The notes below the pieces were generated by a model. It searched no databases. It was not told the DNA's origin and saw only the letters and a program-made list of their open reading frames with translations. A program made the translations under genes and the position numbers. From an uncultured Faecalibacterium sp. (GTDB lineage Bacteria; Bacillota; Clostridia; Oscillospirales; Ruminococcaceae), in NCBI GenBank assembly GCA_904394215.1, contig CAJFNF010000018.1:1-44418 (forward strand): DNA of 44,418 nucleotides, in the 5' to 3' direction. Below are positions 1 through 7,870 of this stretch, piece after piece (the stretch's first letter is position 1; the number at the start of each line of letters is the position of its first letter).

Positions 1-130
1 TGGCTCCGCTCTCGCTTCGCCAGGCCAGTCTTTGATTCGCTTGTTCTACCCCTTGCAGGCCTCTTTTTTGTACTGTCCGCACAATATGGGGCGGTTCACT
101 CCTTCGGGAGGGCGGCCCGCCTTTTTTGGG

Positions 131-170
131 CACAAAGAGGCCGCCACGCCCTGGGATCAGGCGCGGCGGC
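131..170 (-). terminator. Hairpin downstream of the secreted-protein gene
   Basis: A GC-rich inverted repeat (arms at about 140-152 and 158-170) lies downstream of the minus-strand gene that stops at 215. The T-run after it is short (131-139), so this is a moderate terminator candidate. I see no gene in positions 1-214. Confidence 0.45.
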
Positions 171-214
171 TTGCAGAGGATTCCGGTGTATGCAACAGAG
201 AGGGGGACAACAAA

Positions 215-736
215 TCAGGCCTGGGGAACCATGCGGACCAGGGCGGCGCCGTCGGCCATGAAGAAGTCCACATAAGCCCACTTGCCGCTGCCGTTGATCT
301 CCAGCTTGGTTTCGGTGCCGTCCAGGTTCACCTGGTACAGGTCATAGCCCTCGACGCTGGGGCGGGGCAGCATCACATTGACCTCCAGGTCCTTGATGAC
401 GGAACCGGTGGACTGCAGGCAGGCTGCCGTCATGATCCGCTGGCCGGCCACCTCGCCCTGGTAGACTTTGACGCCGGCAAAGTTGGCCACCGCCTGGTCT
501 ACCTGGGTCAGGCCGCTCTCGCCGTTGACCCTGCCGCACTCAGCGCAGATGGTATAGGACCCGGCATTGGAGAACTGAGCTACAATCTCAGCTTTCCCGG
601 TGCCGCCGCAGCTGCTGCCCTGGTGGGACTGGATGGCGATGGCCGGCGCACCGGCGGCAAAGCTGGACAGGACGCCGCCTGCCAGCATGCAGGCAGACAG
701 GGTGAACATGGCAAAGGATTTCATCAGGTTTTTCAT
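215..736 (-). CDS. Secreted protein of unknown function
   Basis: A 173-residue exported protein. Residues 1-28 form a Sec signal peptide: a Lys-containing N-terminus, a hydrophobic core and an A-x-A type end (SSFAAG). The mature part has two cysteine clusters, SSCGGTG near residue 42 and ICAECG near 59-63, which could form disulfides or bind a metal. The C-terminal half (LPRPSVEGYDLYQVNLDG) resembles a beta-rich extracellular domain, but I cannot name a family. The start is supported by a GAAAGG Shine-Dalgarno about 10 bases upstream. It lies downstream of the ECF sigma/anti-sigma unit on the same strand, but a strong terminator at 959-998 separates them, so it is probably its own transcription unit. 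I found no convincing promoter in 737-958. Function unknown. Confidence 0.75.
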   Translation of the reverse strand: MKNLMKSFAMFTLSACMLAGGVLSSFAAGAPAIAIQSHQGSSCGGTGKAEIVAQFSNAGSYTICAECGRVNGESGLTQVDQAVANFAGVKVYQGEVAGQRIMTAACLQSTGSVIKDLEVNVMLPRPSVEGYDLYQVNLDGTETKLEINGSGKWAYVDFFMADGAALVRMVPQA

Positions 737-958
737 GGTATTCGCACCTTTCTCCCCCGCAGGGGTTTGGATTTGTGGAAAAAAGTTGCAGGGCGGAACG
801 CACAGGCGGCCGCATCACCACCTTTCCAGCAGAGGACTCTGCCGTTTTGTTCCCTGTTGTGTTCGATCTTAGAATACCATATCTTCTTTGAGTTAACCTT
901 GATCTAACATGGAGGTTTCCTTGTGATTTCCTTGCAAAATGCTTCTGTTTTGCCCGAT

Positions 959-998
959 CCAAAAAGCGCAGCCGGCAGGGAGAACCCGCCGGCTGCGC
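959..998 (-). terminator. Rho-independent terminator of the ECF sigma operon
   Basis: An 11-bp perfect GC-rich stem (966-976 pairing with 988-998) is followed on the minus strand by TTTTT. It ends the operon whose last gene stops at 1012. Confidence 0.9.
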
Positions 999-1011
999 AA
1001 AGGGGGATTTC

Positions 1012-1743
1012 TTATTCGTGTCCGTGTCCGTGGTGATGGCCGTAGCCCCGGCCCGAGGTACTGGAGGAGGCGGCCTCACTGCCGCTTTCCAGCCGGGCCA
1101 GTAGGTCCCGGATTTCCCGCATGGTCATGGAACCCACCTGTTCCGGGGTGATGGAGGGGTCCAGGGCGTACAGTTCCAGGTAGGCCCGGTACTTGCCGCA
1201 GGAGAGCCCCAGGTCGTGGGCCCCCTCCAGTTCCTCCGGCAGGGCGGTGTGGCAGCGGGCATTCTGATGGCCGGCGGTGCAGCTTTCCAGGGCCGTAAGC
1301 ATCCGGCTGGACTGCTGGTTTTCGGGGCTCACCACCGTGATGTCCATGGCCCCGCCCCCGGCCAGCAGCGCTGCAATCTGGGGGTCGGCCAGGATGGCCT
1401 CCACCGCCTCGGTGTAGGTGTCGAACCGGATGTCCAGGGTTTGGGCCAGGGCCTGGCCGTCCTCGTTCCAGCCTTCCACCCCGATGACCCGGTCAAAGCG
1501 GTTGACCGCCAGCTCGATGGAGGGGTTGATGTCGATGCTGATCCGGGCGGTGGGGAAAAAGTAGAGCCAGTAACTTCCGGCCAGCAGCACCAGCAGGCAG
1601 GCTGCCGCCGCCAGAACCTGGGGCAGCCTGCGGACCGGGGCCAGCCGGGGCCGGGTTTGGGCGGCCACAAAGGCCCGGGTCCGGGCTTTCAGGGCCGGGT
1701 CCGCGTGAACCTGGCCGAAGGCCTGCCGAATGTTATCCTTCAT
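1012..1743 (-). CDS. RsgI-like transmembrane anti-sigma factor with His/Gly-rich tail
   Basis: A 243-residue protein with a short cytoplasmic N-terminus (1-40), one membrane helix (about 42-63) and an extracellular part. Just outside the membrane is SIDINPSIELAVNRFDRV (residues 69-86), matching the juxtamembrane region of RsgI-type anti-sigma factors, where the Asn-Pro bond (here N73-P74) is the known self-cleavage site. The last 18 residues are Ser-rich and then end in GYGHHHGHGHE, a likely metal-binding tail. I chose the ATG at 1743, which has a GGAGG 8 bases upstream; a GTG at 1752 is also open in frame. The gene overlaps the end of the sigma gene by 11 bases, so translation is probably coupled. 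The inferred role is to hold the upstream sigma factor at the membrane until an external signal releases it. The N-terminal sigma-binding part is not recognisable by eye. Confidence 0.82.
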   Translation of the reverse strand: MKDNIRQAFGQVHADPALKARTRAFVAAQTRPRLAPVRRLPQVLAAAACLLVLLAGSYWLYFFPTARISIDINPSIELAVNRFDRVIGVEGWNEDGQALAQTLDIRFDTYTEAVEAILADPQIAALLAGGGAMDITVVSPENQQSSRMLTALESCTAGHQNARCHTALPEELEGAHDLGLSCGKYRAYLELYALDPSITPEQVGSMTMREIRDLLARLESGSEAASSSTSGRGYGHHHGHGHE

Positions 1744-2218
1744 CGCCGTCACCTCCCAGGGTATCCCGGAGCATCTGGCGGGAGCGGTTCAGCAGGGTGT
1801 AAACCGTGTTGACGTTCTTGCCCAGAATCCGGCCGATTTCAGGGGCAGTGTACCCCTCGTAGTAGTGCAGATAGACCACGTTCCGGTATTTTTGGGGAAG
1901 GGCCAGGACTGCTTCCAGCACCGCCCGGGTGTCGGGGGGCAGGGGCGCCGGCTGCTCCAGCACTTCCTCCATGGACACCGTCCGGCTGCGGAAAAAGCTG
2001 CGCAGCAGGTCTTTGCAGGCGTTGATGGTCACCCGGATCAGCCAGGCCTTTTCGTGTTCTTCACTTTCAAAGGCCACCGTGCTGGTGGCATATTTCAGAA
2101 AGACGGTCTGAAAGATGTCCTCGGTGTCTGCCTGATTTTTCAAGTAGATCATGCACAGCCGCTGGACCGTATCCGCATACCGGTCGATGGCCCGGCTGAC
2201 CTCCTGCTCACTCCGCAT
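1733..2218 (-). CDS. ECF-type RNA polymerase sigma factor
   Basis: A 161-residue sigma-70 family factor of the extracytoplasmic-function type. Region 2 lies at about residues 8-75 (YADTVQRLCMIYLKNQADTE, then EHEKAWLIRVTINACKD) and region 4 at about 100-155 (ALPQKYRNVVYLHYYEGYT, then a helix-turn-helix ending NTVYTLLNRSRQML). There is no region 1.1 or 3, as expected for ECF factors. The frame stays open upstream to 2344, but the ATG at 2218 follows a GGCGGGGG site and starts where the family homology starts. The gene begins 19 bases after the stop of the Ca-loop/His-rich protein and overlaps the anti-sigma by 11 bases, giving the order sensor-like protein, sigma, anti-sigma. Such factors usually activate their own operon; I could not identify the ECF promoter. 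Confidence 0.9.
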   Translation of the reverse strand: MRSEQEVSRAIDRYADTVQRLCMIYLKNQADTEDIFQTVFLKYATSTVAFESEEHEKAWLIRVTINACKDLLRSFFRSRTVSMEEVLEQPAPLPPDTRAVLEAVLALPQKYRNVVYLHYYEGYTAPEIGRILGKNVNTVYTLLNRSRQMLRDTLGGDGDEG

Positions 2219-2237
2219 GCAACCCCCGCCTGTCCTG

Positions 2238-2573
2238 TTATCTGCAATGTCTCCCGTGGCCATAGCCATGGCCGCCGCTGTGACAGCCGCCGCCATAGCA
2301 GGTGCCGGCGGTGTAGTGGTCACAGACCCCGTCGCCGTCTGCATCCACCCAGCCGGTGCCCCGGCAGGTCAGGCCGCAGCGGTCGCAAACACCGTCGCCG
2401 TTGGCATCCAAAAACTGGCAGCTGCCGGCGGCATGGTCACAGATGCCGTCGCCGTTGGCGTCGGTGCACCAGCGGCCCTGCCAGGTGTCGGATGCAAAGG
2501 CCGTGGTGGCCCCAAAACTCAGCAGCATCACAGCGGCTGCGGCGGCGGTCAGCAGTTTCTTGTGTTTCATCAT
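2238..2573 (-). CDS. Exported protein with three DxNGDGxCD calcium-type loops and a His/Gly tail
   Basis: A 111-residue exported protein. Residues 1-28 form a signal peptide (KHKK, a hydrophobic core, then AFAS). The mature part has three near-identical acidic loops, TDANGDGICDH (37-47), LDANGDGVCDRC (55-66) and VDADGDGVCDH (76-86). They look like the calcium loops of dockerins or EF hands, each with a cysteine after the loop. A Gly/His/Cys-rich tail (GGGCHSGGHGYGHGRHCR) follows. Loop spacing is about 20 residues, and no flanking EF-hand helices are evident. The ATG at 2573 follows AGGAGG by 8 bases. The gene is first in an operon with the ECF sigma and RsgI-like anti-sigma, and the His/Gly tail echoes the tail of that anti-sigma. 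A role in sensing or buffering Ca or transition metals outside the cell is inference. Confidence 0.8.
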   Translation of the reverse strand: MMKHKKLLTAAAAAVMLLSFGATTAFASDTWQGRWCTDANGDGICDHAAGSCQFLDANGDGVCDRCGLTCRGTGWVDADGDGVCDHYTAGTCYGGGCHSGGHGYGHGRHCR

Positions 2574-2656
2574 GGCAAAAACCTCCTGTTTCCCTTGTGG
2601 GTGTTGTTGGGATCCTTTCACCCGGAATACGAACGGGAGGGAAGAATCTATTCAGA

Positions 2657-2677
2657 TTTTCAAAAAAATTTTGAAAA
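2657..2677. promoter_or_regulatory. Perfect inverted repeat upstream of the ECF operon
   Basis: TTTTCAAAA-N3-TTTTGAAAA, a perfect 9-bp arm palindrome, lies about 85 bases upstream of the first operon gene. It could be a regulator site or a weak AT hairpin at the end of the putP transcript. Confidence 0.45.
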
Positions 2678-2724
2678 ACCCAAAAGAAAGCCGCCGCGCC
2701 GGAAAACTTCATCGGTGCAGCGGC
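2676..2724 (-). terminator. Terminator after putP
   Basis: Arms at 2690-2701 and 2713-2724 (12 bp with one mismatch and one G-U pair) are followed on the minus strand by TTTCTTTTGGGTTTTT. It lies just past the putP stop at 2737. Confidence 0.75.
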
Positions 2725-2736
2725 CAAAACCTGTTT

Positions 2737-4251
2737 TTACTGGTTGTAGTGCTTGAACTGTTCCACAATGTCTTCCTGGGGTGCGGGGGTCAGCAGGGAC
2801 ACCACCACAATGACCACACAGGCGCACAGGAAGGCGGGCAGCAACTCATAGATGGCCCAGGCGCCGCCCATGGGTGCCACCAGGAACTTCCAGACAAAGA
2901 CCATGATGCCGCCCACCAGCATGCCGGCCAGGGCGCCCCACTTGTTGGAGCGCTTCCAGAACAGGGCCATCAGCATGGTGGGGCCGAAGGTGGCGCCAAA
3001 GCCTGCCCAGGCGAAGGAAACCACCCGGAACACCGAGCTGTTGGGGTCCCGTGCCAGGAAGGCGGCCACCAGGGAGATCAGGACCATGACGCTGCGGGCC
3101 ACGATCATCCCCTTTTTGCCCTTCAGGTCCAGCTTGAGGAAGTCGCAGCCGATGTCCTGGGACACCGAGGAAGAGGCTGCCAGCAGCTGGGAGTCGGCGG
3201 TGGACATGGTGGCGGCCAGGATGCCCGCCAGGATGACGCCGGCCAGCAGGGCGGCGATGACGCCGTGCTGGCTGATGAGCTGGGCGGTGCGGACCACGAT
3301 GGTCTCGGAGTCGGCCAGGGATTCCAGGGCGCCGGCATGGGTCATGCCGTTGCCCACCACACCGATCAGGATGGCCACACCCATCGAGATGACCACCCAG
3401 GAGGAGGCCACCCGGCGGGAGAGGGTGAGCTTGCGCTCGTCCTCAATGGCCATAAACCGCAGCAGGATGTGGGGCATGCCAAAGTAGCCCAGGCCCCAGG
3501 CCAGCAGGGAGCAGATGGTCAGCAGGGTATAAGGATTGGAACCGCCGGTGGCGGGATCGTAGATATGAGACAGGGACAGGTAGCCGGCCATGGACTGGGC
3601 GTTGTCCATCACGGCGGACAGGCCGCCGGCCTTGGTGACGCCGAAGCCCAGCACCACCACCAGGGCGATGGTCATGATGATGGACTGGATCAGGTCGGTG
3701 AAGGAGGCGGCCAGGAAACCGCCCATGACGGTATAGGCCACAATGACAGCGGCCGAAACCAGCATGGCGGCCACATAATTCACCCCGAACAGGGTGGAGA
3801 ACAGCTTGCCGCAGGCCGCAAAACCCGAGGCAGTGTAGGGGATGAAGAAAATGATGATGATCAGAGCGGCCAGGGCCGACAGCAGATAGCTCTGATCCCC
3901 CCACCGCTTGGAGAAGAATTGGGGTACCGTGATGGCCCCCAGCTTGTAAGAGTAGCGGCGGATCCGCCGGGCCACAATCAGCCAGTTGAGGTAGGTGCCG
4001 ATCGCCAGGCCGATGGCGGTCCAGCTGGCCTCGGCCAGGCCGGTGAGATACGCCACGCCGGGCAGGCCCATCAGCAGCCAGGAGGACATATCGCTGGCCT
4101 CAGCGCTCATGGCGGTGACCAGCGGCCCCAGCTTCCGGCCGCCCAGATAGAAATCGTCCACCGAGTTGTTTTTCTTGGAATAGACCACGCCAACCCAGAG
4201 CATGCCGCCCAGGTAAATGACGATGGCCAGCAGGATCAATACCTGTGCCAT
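2737..4251 (-). CDS. putP: Sodium/proline symporter
   Basis: A 504-residue member of the solute:sodium symporter family, predicted to have about 13 membrane helices in the LeuT-like fold. It imports proline with Na+. The family signature SAEASDMSSWLLMGLPG is at residues 49-65; D54 corresponds to the Na+-site aspartate of E. coli PutP. STADSQLLAASSSVSQD in the second half is also characteristic. The reading frame stays open 12 codons upstream, but the ATG at 4251 has GAAAGGGG at the right distance and starts at the first helix. Proline is the commonest substrate of this branch, and the signature match makes it likely but not proven. The gene is monocistronic: a terminator follows, and an extended -10 sits upstream. 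The TetR gene lies directly upstream on the same strand. Confidence 0.92.
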   Translation of the reverse strand: MAQVLILLAIVIYLGGMLWVGVVYSKKNNSVDDFYLGGRKLGPLVTAMSAEASDMSSWLLMGLPGVAYLTGLAEASWTAIGLAIGTYLNWLIVARRIRRYSYKLGAITVPQFFSKRWGDQSYLLSALAALIIIIFFIPYTASGFAACGKLFSTLFGVNYVAAMLVSAAVIVAYTVMGGFLAASFTDLIQSIIMTIALVVVLGFGVTKAGGLSAVMDNAQSMAGYLSLSHIYDPATGGSNPYTLLTICSLLAWGLGYFGMPHILLRFMAIEDERKLTLSRRVASSWVVISMGVAILIGVVGNGMTHAGALESLADSETIVVRTAQLISQHGVIAALLAGVILAGILAATMSTADSQLLAASSSVSQDIGCDFLKLDLKGKKGMIVARSVMVLISLVAAFLARDPNSSVFRVVSFAWAGFGATFGPTMLMALFWKRSNKWGALAGMLVGGIMVFVWKFLVAPMGGAWAIYELLPAFLCACVVIVVVSLLTPAPQEDIVEQFKHYNQ

Positions 4252-4331
4252 ACATGAAACCCCTTTCTTTCCCACACCCGCCGGCAACCCCTTTTTGGGG
4301 TTTGTGTGCCCGGCGGAAATAACGTGAACCC

Positions 4332-4337
4332 ATTATA
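4332..4337 (-). promoter_or_regulatory. Extended -10 element for putP
   Basis: On the minus strand TGTTATAAT gives a perfect -10 with the TG extension, 80 bases upstream of the putP start. The matching -35 (TTTTCT) is poor, as is typical for extended -10 promoters. Confidence 0.6.
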
Positions 4338-4412
4338 ACACGGGAAAGAAAAGAAGAAAATGCAGAACGATGTATAGAACAAAGTCTGTACAAAATTCTG
4401 TATTTTAAAAGT

Positions 4413-4434
4413 TTTAATCGTTGAAACGATGAAA
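4413..4434. promoter_or_regulatory. Candidate operator between tetR-type gene and putP
   Basis: A perfect 14-bp palindrome, ATCGTT-GA-AACGAT (4417-4430), extends to TTT/AAA flanks with one mismatch on each side. It lies upstream of the putP promoter. Two TGTACA sites (4387-4392 and 4464-4469) flank it. Binding by the adjacent TetR-family protein is an inference. Confidence 0.5.
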
Positions 4435-4479
4435 TAAGCTGTACTTATTTTGTTTTTATGATTTGTACATTTCGCCGAA

Positions 4480-5073
4480 TTATTTGGGCCGGGCCCGGAA
4501 ACTGCCGAAAAACAGGGGCATCATGGTCCGCCCGTACTGCTGGAGGGAGTAGTCCCCCTCCGACAGGCACCAGTCATAAATCAGGGCCCGCTCGCACAAG
4601 GCGTACACCCGGACCATCTCGCTGACCGGCAGATCCTCCCGCAGTTCCCCCCGCTGCTGGCCCTCCAGCACAATCTGCCGCAGCAGCTTGTAGTAGATGC
4701 GGTTGTGGTCCAGCAGGTGCTTGTCCCCGCGGGTCACCAGCTGGGAGGAATACAGCCGGGCCAGCAGGTCCAGGGAGATGGAGTTCTCGATCATGGTAAA
4801 CAGCTCCCGGTTCAGGTACATCAGCTGGTCGAACCGGTCCATGTTGGGGTCCAGGGTGGAGGACAGCTCTTCGTACTTCCGGTCGAACAGATAGGACAGG
4901 GAGGACAGCAGGGCGTCCTTGCCCTCAAAATAGTGGTAGAAGGACCCCCGGGAGGAGCCGGAAGCGGCAATGATCTCCTCCACCGTGGTGTCGTCGTAGC
5001 CCTGCCGGTAGAACAGGTCCCAGGCTGCCTCGATGATTTTTCCTTTGGTGTTGTGGGTGTTTTTTCTGGCCAT
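4480..5073 (-). CDS. TetR/AcrR-family transcriptional regulator
   Basis: A 197-residue one-component repressor. Residues 8-55 carry the TetR helix-turn-helix (IIEAAWDLFYRQGYDDTTVE, then SSRGSFYHYFEGKDALL), which matches the family pattern closely. The remaining 140 residues are helical and would hold the ligand pocket and dimer interface; they are too divergent to name a ligand. Length is typical. The gene has a good promoter (5121-5149) and is followed by 228 bases containing palindromes and the putP promoter, so putP is the obvious candidate target. The ATG at 5073 is preceded by AAAGGCGGGG. Confidence 0.88.
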   Translation of the reverse strand: MARKNTHNTKGKIIEAAWDLFYRQGYDDTTVEEIIAASGSSRGSFYHYFEGKDALLSSLSYLFDRKYEELSSTLDPNMDRFDQLMYLNRELFTMIENSISLDLLARLYSSQLVTRGDKHLLDHNRIYYKLLRQIVLEGQQRGELREDLPVSEMVRVYALCERALIYDWCLSEGDYSLQQYGRTMMPLFFGSFRARPK

Positions 5074-5120
5074 GGCCCCGCCTTTCCCGCCGGACGGCGC
5101 CGGCGCTGTGTTCTGTCCCC

Positions 5121-5149
5121 ATTCTAGCGGATCCGCCCCGGCAAATCAA
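5121..5149 (-). promoter_or_regulatory. Promoter of the TetR-family gene
   Basis: Minus strand TTGATT, 17-base spacer, TAGAAT. Inverted copies of TCTGTCCC (5112-5119, and 5164-5171 as GGGACAGA) flank it and could be autoregulatory sites. Confidence 0.65.
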
Positions 5150-5173
5150 GCGGGACAAACCGAGGGACAGATA

Positions 5174-5214
5174 CAAAAAATCCGAACTTCTTTCTTTCGA
5201 AAAAAGTTCGGATT
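5174..5214 (-). terminator. Terminator of the left tRNA-Leu
   Basis: A perfect 11-bp stem (AATCCGAACTT at 5179-5189 with 5204-5214) is followed by a minus-strand T-run, a few bases after the tRNA 3' end. Confidence 0.9.
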
Positions 5215-5217
5215 CTT

Positions 5218-5304
5218 TGGTGCGGATAAGAGGACTTGAACCTCCACCGAGTTGCCCCGATTAGAACCTGAATCTAACGCGTCTGCCAATTCCGCCATAT
5301 CCGC
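5218..5304 (-). tRNA. tRNA-Leu(CAG), left copy
   Basis: An 84-base tRNA with an encoded CCA (5218-5220). The acceptor stem GCGGATA/TATCCGC, the D-arm, a long variable arm (class II) and the T-arm GGTTCAAGTCC are all visible. The anticodon stem TTAGA/TCTAA encloses TTCAGGT, giving anticodon CAG for leucine. It has its own consensus promoter and terminator. Its sequence is identical to the tRNA at 44243-44329, which lies on the opposite strand. Confidence 0.97.
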
Positions 5305-5315
5305 TTATTCACTTT

Positions 5316-5344
5316 ATTATAGCGCAAAAGGCAGGGGTTGTCAA
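5316..5344 (-). promoter_or_regulatory. Consensus promoter of the left tRNA-Leu
   Basis: Minus strand TTGACA, 17-base spacer, TATAAT: a full consensus sigma-A promoter ending 12 bases upstream of the tRNA. Confidence 0.92.
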
Positions 5345-5361
5345 CAGGGTTTTGGAATTTT

Positions 5362-5400
5362 TTTGACAAAATTTTGAGGCAAACGGCCAAAGGCCCGTTT
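5362..5400 (-). terminator. Hairpin after the ftsH/DUF308 unit
   Basis: AAACGG-type arms (5381-5388 and 5392-5400, one mismatch) overlap the stop codon of the DUF308 gene. A T-rich stretch follows on the minus strand, interrupted by GCCTC. Moderate candidate. Confidence 0.5.
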
Positions 5401-5941
5401 ACCAGCGGGAACCCAGGTCGGTGAAGGCCATCAGGATGCAGTCGATGCCGAAGGCCATCAGCAAAAATCCCACCATGTAGCCCAGGGTGAACAGGGCCAG
5501 GAAGGGCTGGAGCAGCATCAGCACCCCCAGTACCAGGCCCAGGATGTTCACCACCAGGGAGAAGGTGTAGTAAAAACTGCCGGCCATCATTCGGATGATG
5601 CCCAGATGGGTCAGCCGGGAGACGCAGTGGGCTATGAACCACAGGGGGAACAGGAGCGAGACAATCCACTCGGCGACGCCGGGGTAGGCCAGCAGGGTGA
5701 TGCCGGTCATGATGCTGAGGATGCCGGCCAGCAGGGAGATCCCGGGCCCAAAGCCGATGAACCGCTCCTCTTTGATGTAGATGACAATGTCACAGATGCC
5801 GGTGATGACGGCGGCAATGCCGTAGATCACCCCGATGCCCGAGAAGATGCTGCCGGGCCGCAGACAGGTGAACACACCCAGCAGGATCAGGCAGATCCCC
5901 ATCACAAACTGGCTCCAGCCAAAACCGGAACGACCTCTCAT
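5399..5941 (-). CDS. DUF308 / HdeD-like membrane protein
   Basis: A 180-residue integral membrane protein with about six hydrophobic segments in pairs, for example FVMGICLILLGVFTCL near the N-terminus and LGYMVGFLLMAFGIDCILMA at the end. The repeated Gly-rich helix pattern and length fit the DUF308 (HdeD-like) family, whose biochemical role is unclear; HdeD of E. coli is linked to acid resistance. The start codon overlaps the ftsH stop as ATGA, so translation is coupled to ftsH. This pairing suggests a membrane stress or quality-control context, but I would not assign a function. Confidence 0.78.
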   Translation of the reverse strand: MRGRSGFGWSQFVMGICLILLGVFTCLRPGSIFSGIGVIYGIAAVITGICDIVIYIKEERFIGFGPGISLLAGILSIMTGITLLAYPGVAEWIVSLLFPLWFIAHCVSRLTHLGIIRMMAGSFYYTFSLVVNILGLVLGVLMLLQPFLALFTLGYMVGFLLMAFGIDCILMAFTDLGSRW

Positions 5942-7764
5942 GACTGTGCGCCTCCTTCCGCCAGAAGCTGCATGAATTCTTCGCCGGTGATGGTTTCTTT
6001 TTCGTACAGGTACTGAGCCAGACGGTCCAGGGCGTCCCGGTTGTCCTCCAGGATTTTCCGGGCTTTGGCGTGCTGTGCCTTGACCAGGGCAATGACCTTC
6101 TGGTCGATGGCCTGCTGGGTCTCGGCCGAGCAGGCCAGAGAGGTGTCCCCGCCCAGGTACTGGTTGGTCACCGTCTCAAAGGCCACCATGTCAAAGTCGT
6201 CGTTCATGCCGTACCGGGTGATCATGGCCCGAGCCAGCTTGGTGGCCTGCTCAATGTCGTTGGAAGCGCCGGTGGTGATCTGGCCAAATACCACTTCCTC
6301 GGCGGCCCGGCCGCCGGTGAGGGTGGCGATCTTGTTTTCCAGCTCCTCCTTGGTCAGCAGGTTCTTGTCGTTCTGCTCCACCTGCATGGTGTAGCCCAGG
6401 GCGCCCGAAGTGCGGGGGATGATGGTGATCTTCTGGACCGGCGCCGAGTGGGACTGCTTGGCCGCCACCAGGGCATGGCCGATCTCGTGGTAGGCCACCA
6501 CCTTTTTCTCCTGGTCGGACAGGATGGCGTGCTTCTTCTGGTAGCCGGCGATGACCACCTCGATGCTCTCTTCCAGGTCGGCCTCGCAGACGGTTGTCCG
6601 GCCGGCCCGCACCGCCCGCAGGGCGGCCTCGTTGATGATGTTGGCCAGCTCGGCGCCCGAGGTGCCGGCGGCCATCCGGGCGATGGTGTGGAAGTCCACA
6701 TCGGGGGCGGTGCGGATCTTCCGGGCGTGGACCTTCAGGATGGCCTCACGGCCCGCCAGGTCCGGCAGCTCCACCGGCACCCGCCGGTCAAACCGGCCGG
6801 GACGGGTCAGGGCGGGGTCCAGGGATTCGGGGCGGTTGGTGGCCGCCAGAATGATGACGCCGTTGTTCCCCTCGAAGCCGTCCATCTCGGTGAGCAGCTG
6901 GTTCAGGGTCTGCTCCCGCTCGTCGTTGGTGCTGAGCTGGCCGTCCCGCTTTTTGCCGATGGCGTCGATCTCGTCGATAAACACAATGCAGGGAGCCTTC
7001 TCCTTGGCCTGCTTGAACAGGTCGCGGACCTTGGAAGCGCCCATGCCCACGAACATCTCCACAAACTCAGAGCCCGAGATGGAGAAGAAGGGCACCCCGG
7101 CCTCGCCGGCCACAGCCTTGGCCAGCATGGTCTTGCCGGTGCCCGGAGGGCCTACCAGCAGGACGCCCTTGGGCATGGAGGCGCCCACGTCGGTGTATTT
7201 CTTGGGGTTGTGGAGGTAGTCCACAATCTCGGCCAGGTTTTCCTTGGCCTCGTCCTCGCCGGCCACATCATCAAAGCGGATGCCGTCGGAGGACTGGACA
7301 TAGACCCGGGCGTTGCTCTTGCCCATCCCGAAGGACATGGCGTTCTTGCCGCCCATCTGCTCCATCATTTTCTTGCTCATGTACTGGCCAAGGCCGATGA
7401 AGATGGCCAGAGGCAGCACAAAGGAGATCAGGAAACTGAGGATGGGGGAGCCTTCGTCTCCCACGTCGCTGGAAAAGACAGCCCCGGCGTCATGGAGCCG
7501 CTGGGCCAGGGTGGGGTCGTACATGGCCCCGGTCTGATACAGCTTGGAGTTGTCCTTGTTGGTAAAGGTGATTTCGGTGTCGGTGATCTCTACCTGGCCG
7601 ATGTCCTGGTCATCAATCATATCCATGAAGGTGCCGTAATCCACCTCGTCAATCTGGGGCCGCCCCAGGAAGGAGGGGGCGATCAGGTTGAACAGGAACA
7701 GGATGACCAGCACCAGGCCATAGTAGTAGATCAGAGGTTTTTTGGGACTTTTGACTTCTTTCAT
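5938..7764 (-). CDS. ftsH: ATP-dependent zinc metalloprotease FtsH
   Basis: A 608-residue membrane-anchored AAA+ protease that extracts and degrades membrane and short-lived cytosolic proteins as a hexamer. Two membrane helices (about 13-32 and 108-127) flank a small extracytoplasmic domain. The AAA module has Walker A GPPGTGKT (205-212), Walker B IVFIDEID (260-267) and the second region of homology ending RPGRFDRR (321-328). The zinc protease motif HEIGH is at 426-430. All catalytic motifs are intact. The ATG at 7764 follows GAGGAGAG; the frame is open further upstream but without homology. The C-terminus is about 30 residues shorter than in E. coli, which is normal for Firmicutes. A DUF308 gene overlaps its stop by four bases. 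Confidence 0.97.
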   Translation of the reverse strand: MKEVKSPKKPLIYYYGLVLVILFLFNLIAPSFLGRPQIDEVDYGTFMDMIDDQDIGQVEITDTEITFTNKDNSKLYQTGAMYDPTLAQRLHDAGAVFSSDVGDEGSPILSFLISFVLPLAIFIGLGQYMSKKMMEQMGGKNAMSFGMGKSNARVYVQSSDGIRFDDVAGEDEAKENLAEIVDYLHNPKKYTDVGASMPKGVLLVGPPGTGKTMLAKAVAGEAGVPFFSISGSEFVEMFVGMGASKVRDLFKQAKEKAPCIVFIDEIDAIGKKRDGQLSTNDEREQTLNQLLTEMDGFEGNNGVIILAATNRPESLDPALTRPGRFDRRVPVELPDLAGREAILKVHARKIRTAPDVDFHTIARMAAGTSGAELANIINEAALRAVRAGRTTVCEADLEESIEVVIAGYQKKHAILSDQEKKVVAYHEIGHALVAAKQSHSAPVQKITIIPRTSGALGYTMQVEQNDKNLLTKEELENKIATLTGGRAAEEVVFGQITTGASNDIEQATKLARAMITRYGMNDDFDMVAFETVTNQYLGGDTSLACSAETQQAIDQKVIALVKAQHAKARKILEDNRDALDRLAQYLYEKETITGEEFMQLLAEGGAQS

Positions 7765-7870
7765 AAGCAGGTCTCTCCTCTGGATGATTGTACGAAAGCG
7801 AACTTTTTGGAACAGTATTAGTGTAGCCCCCGGATACGGCATCCGGATGGATAAAGTGTTAAAAAAATGA

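Noticed and set aside
2356..4257. Long open frame on the plus strand opposite putP
   Set aside because: His/Gln/Gly-rich translation with no domain; it mirrors the codon GC bias of the real gene on the other strand.
5218..5304. Integrated element at tRNA-Leu
   Set aside because: No integrase, no repeated tRNA 3' end beyond the full second copy, and only ordinary metabolic genes between the two tRNAs.
6070..7821. Open frame of 583 codons opposite ftsH
   Set aside because: Antisense shadow of a fully conserved ftsH; Gly/Val/Leu-rich composition without motifs.
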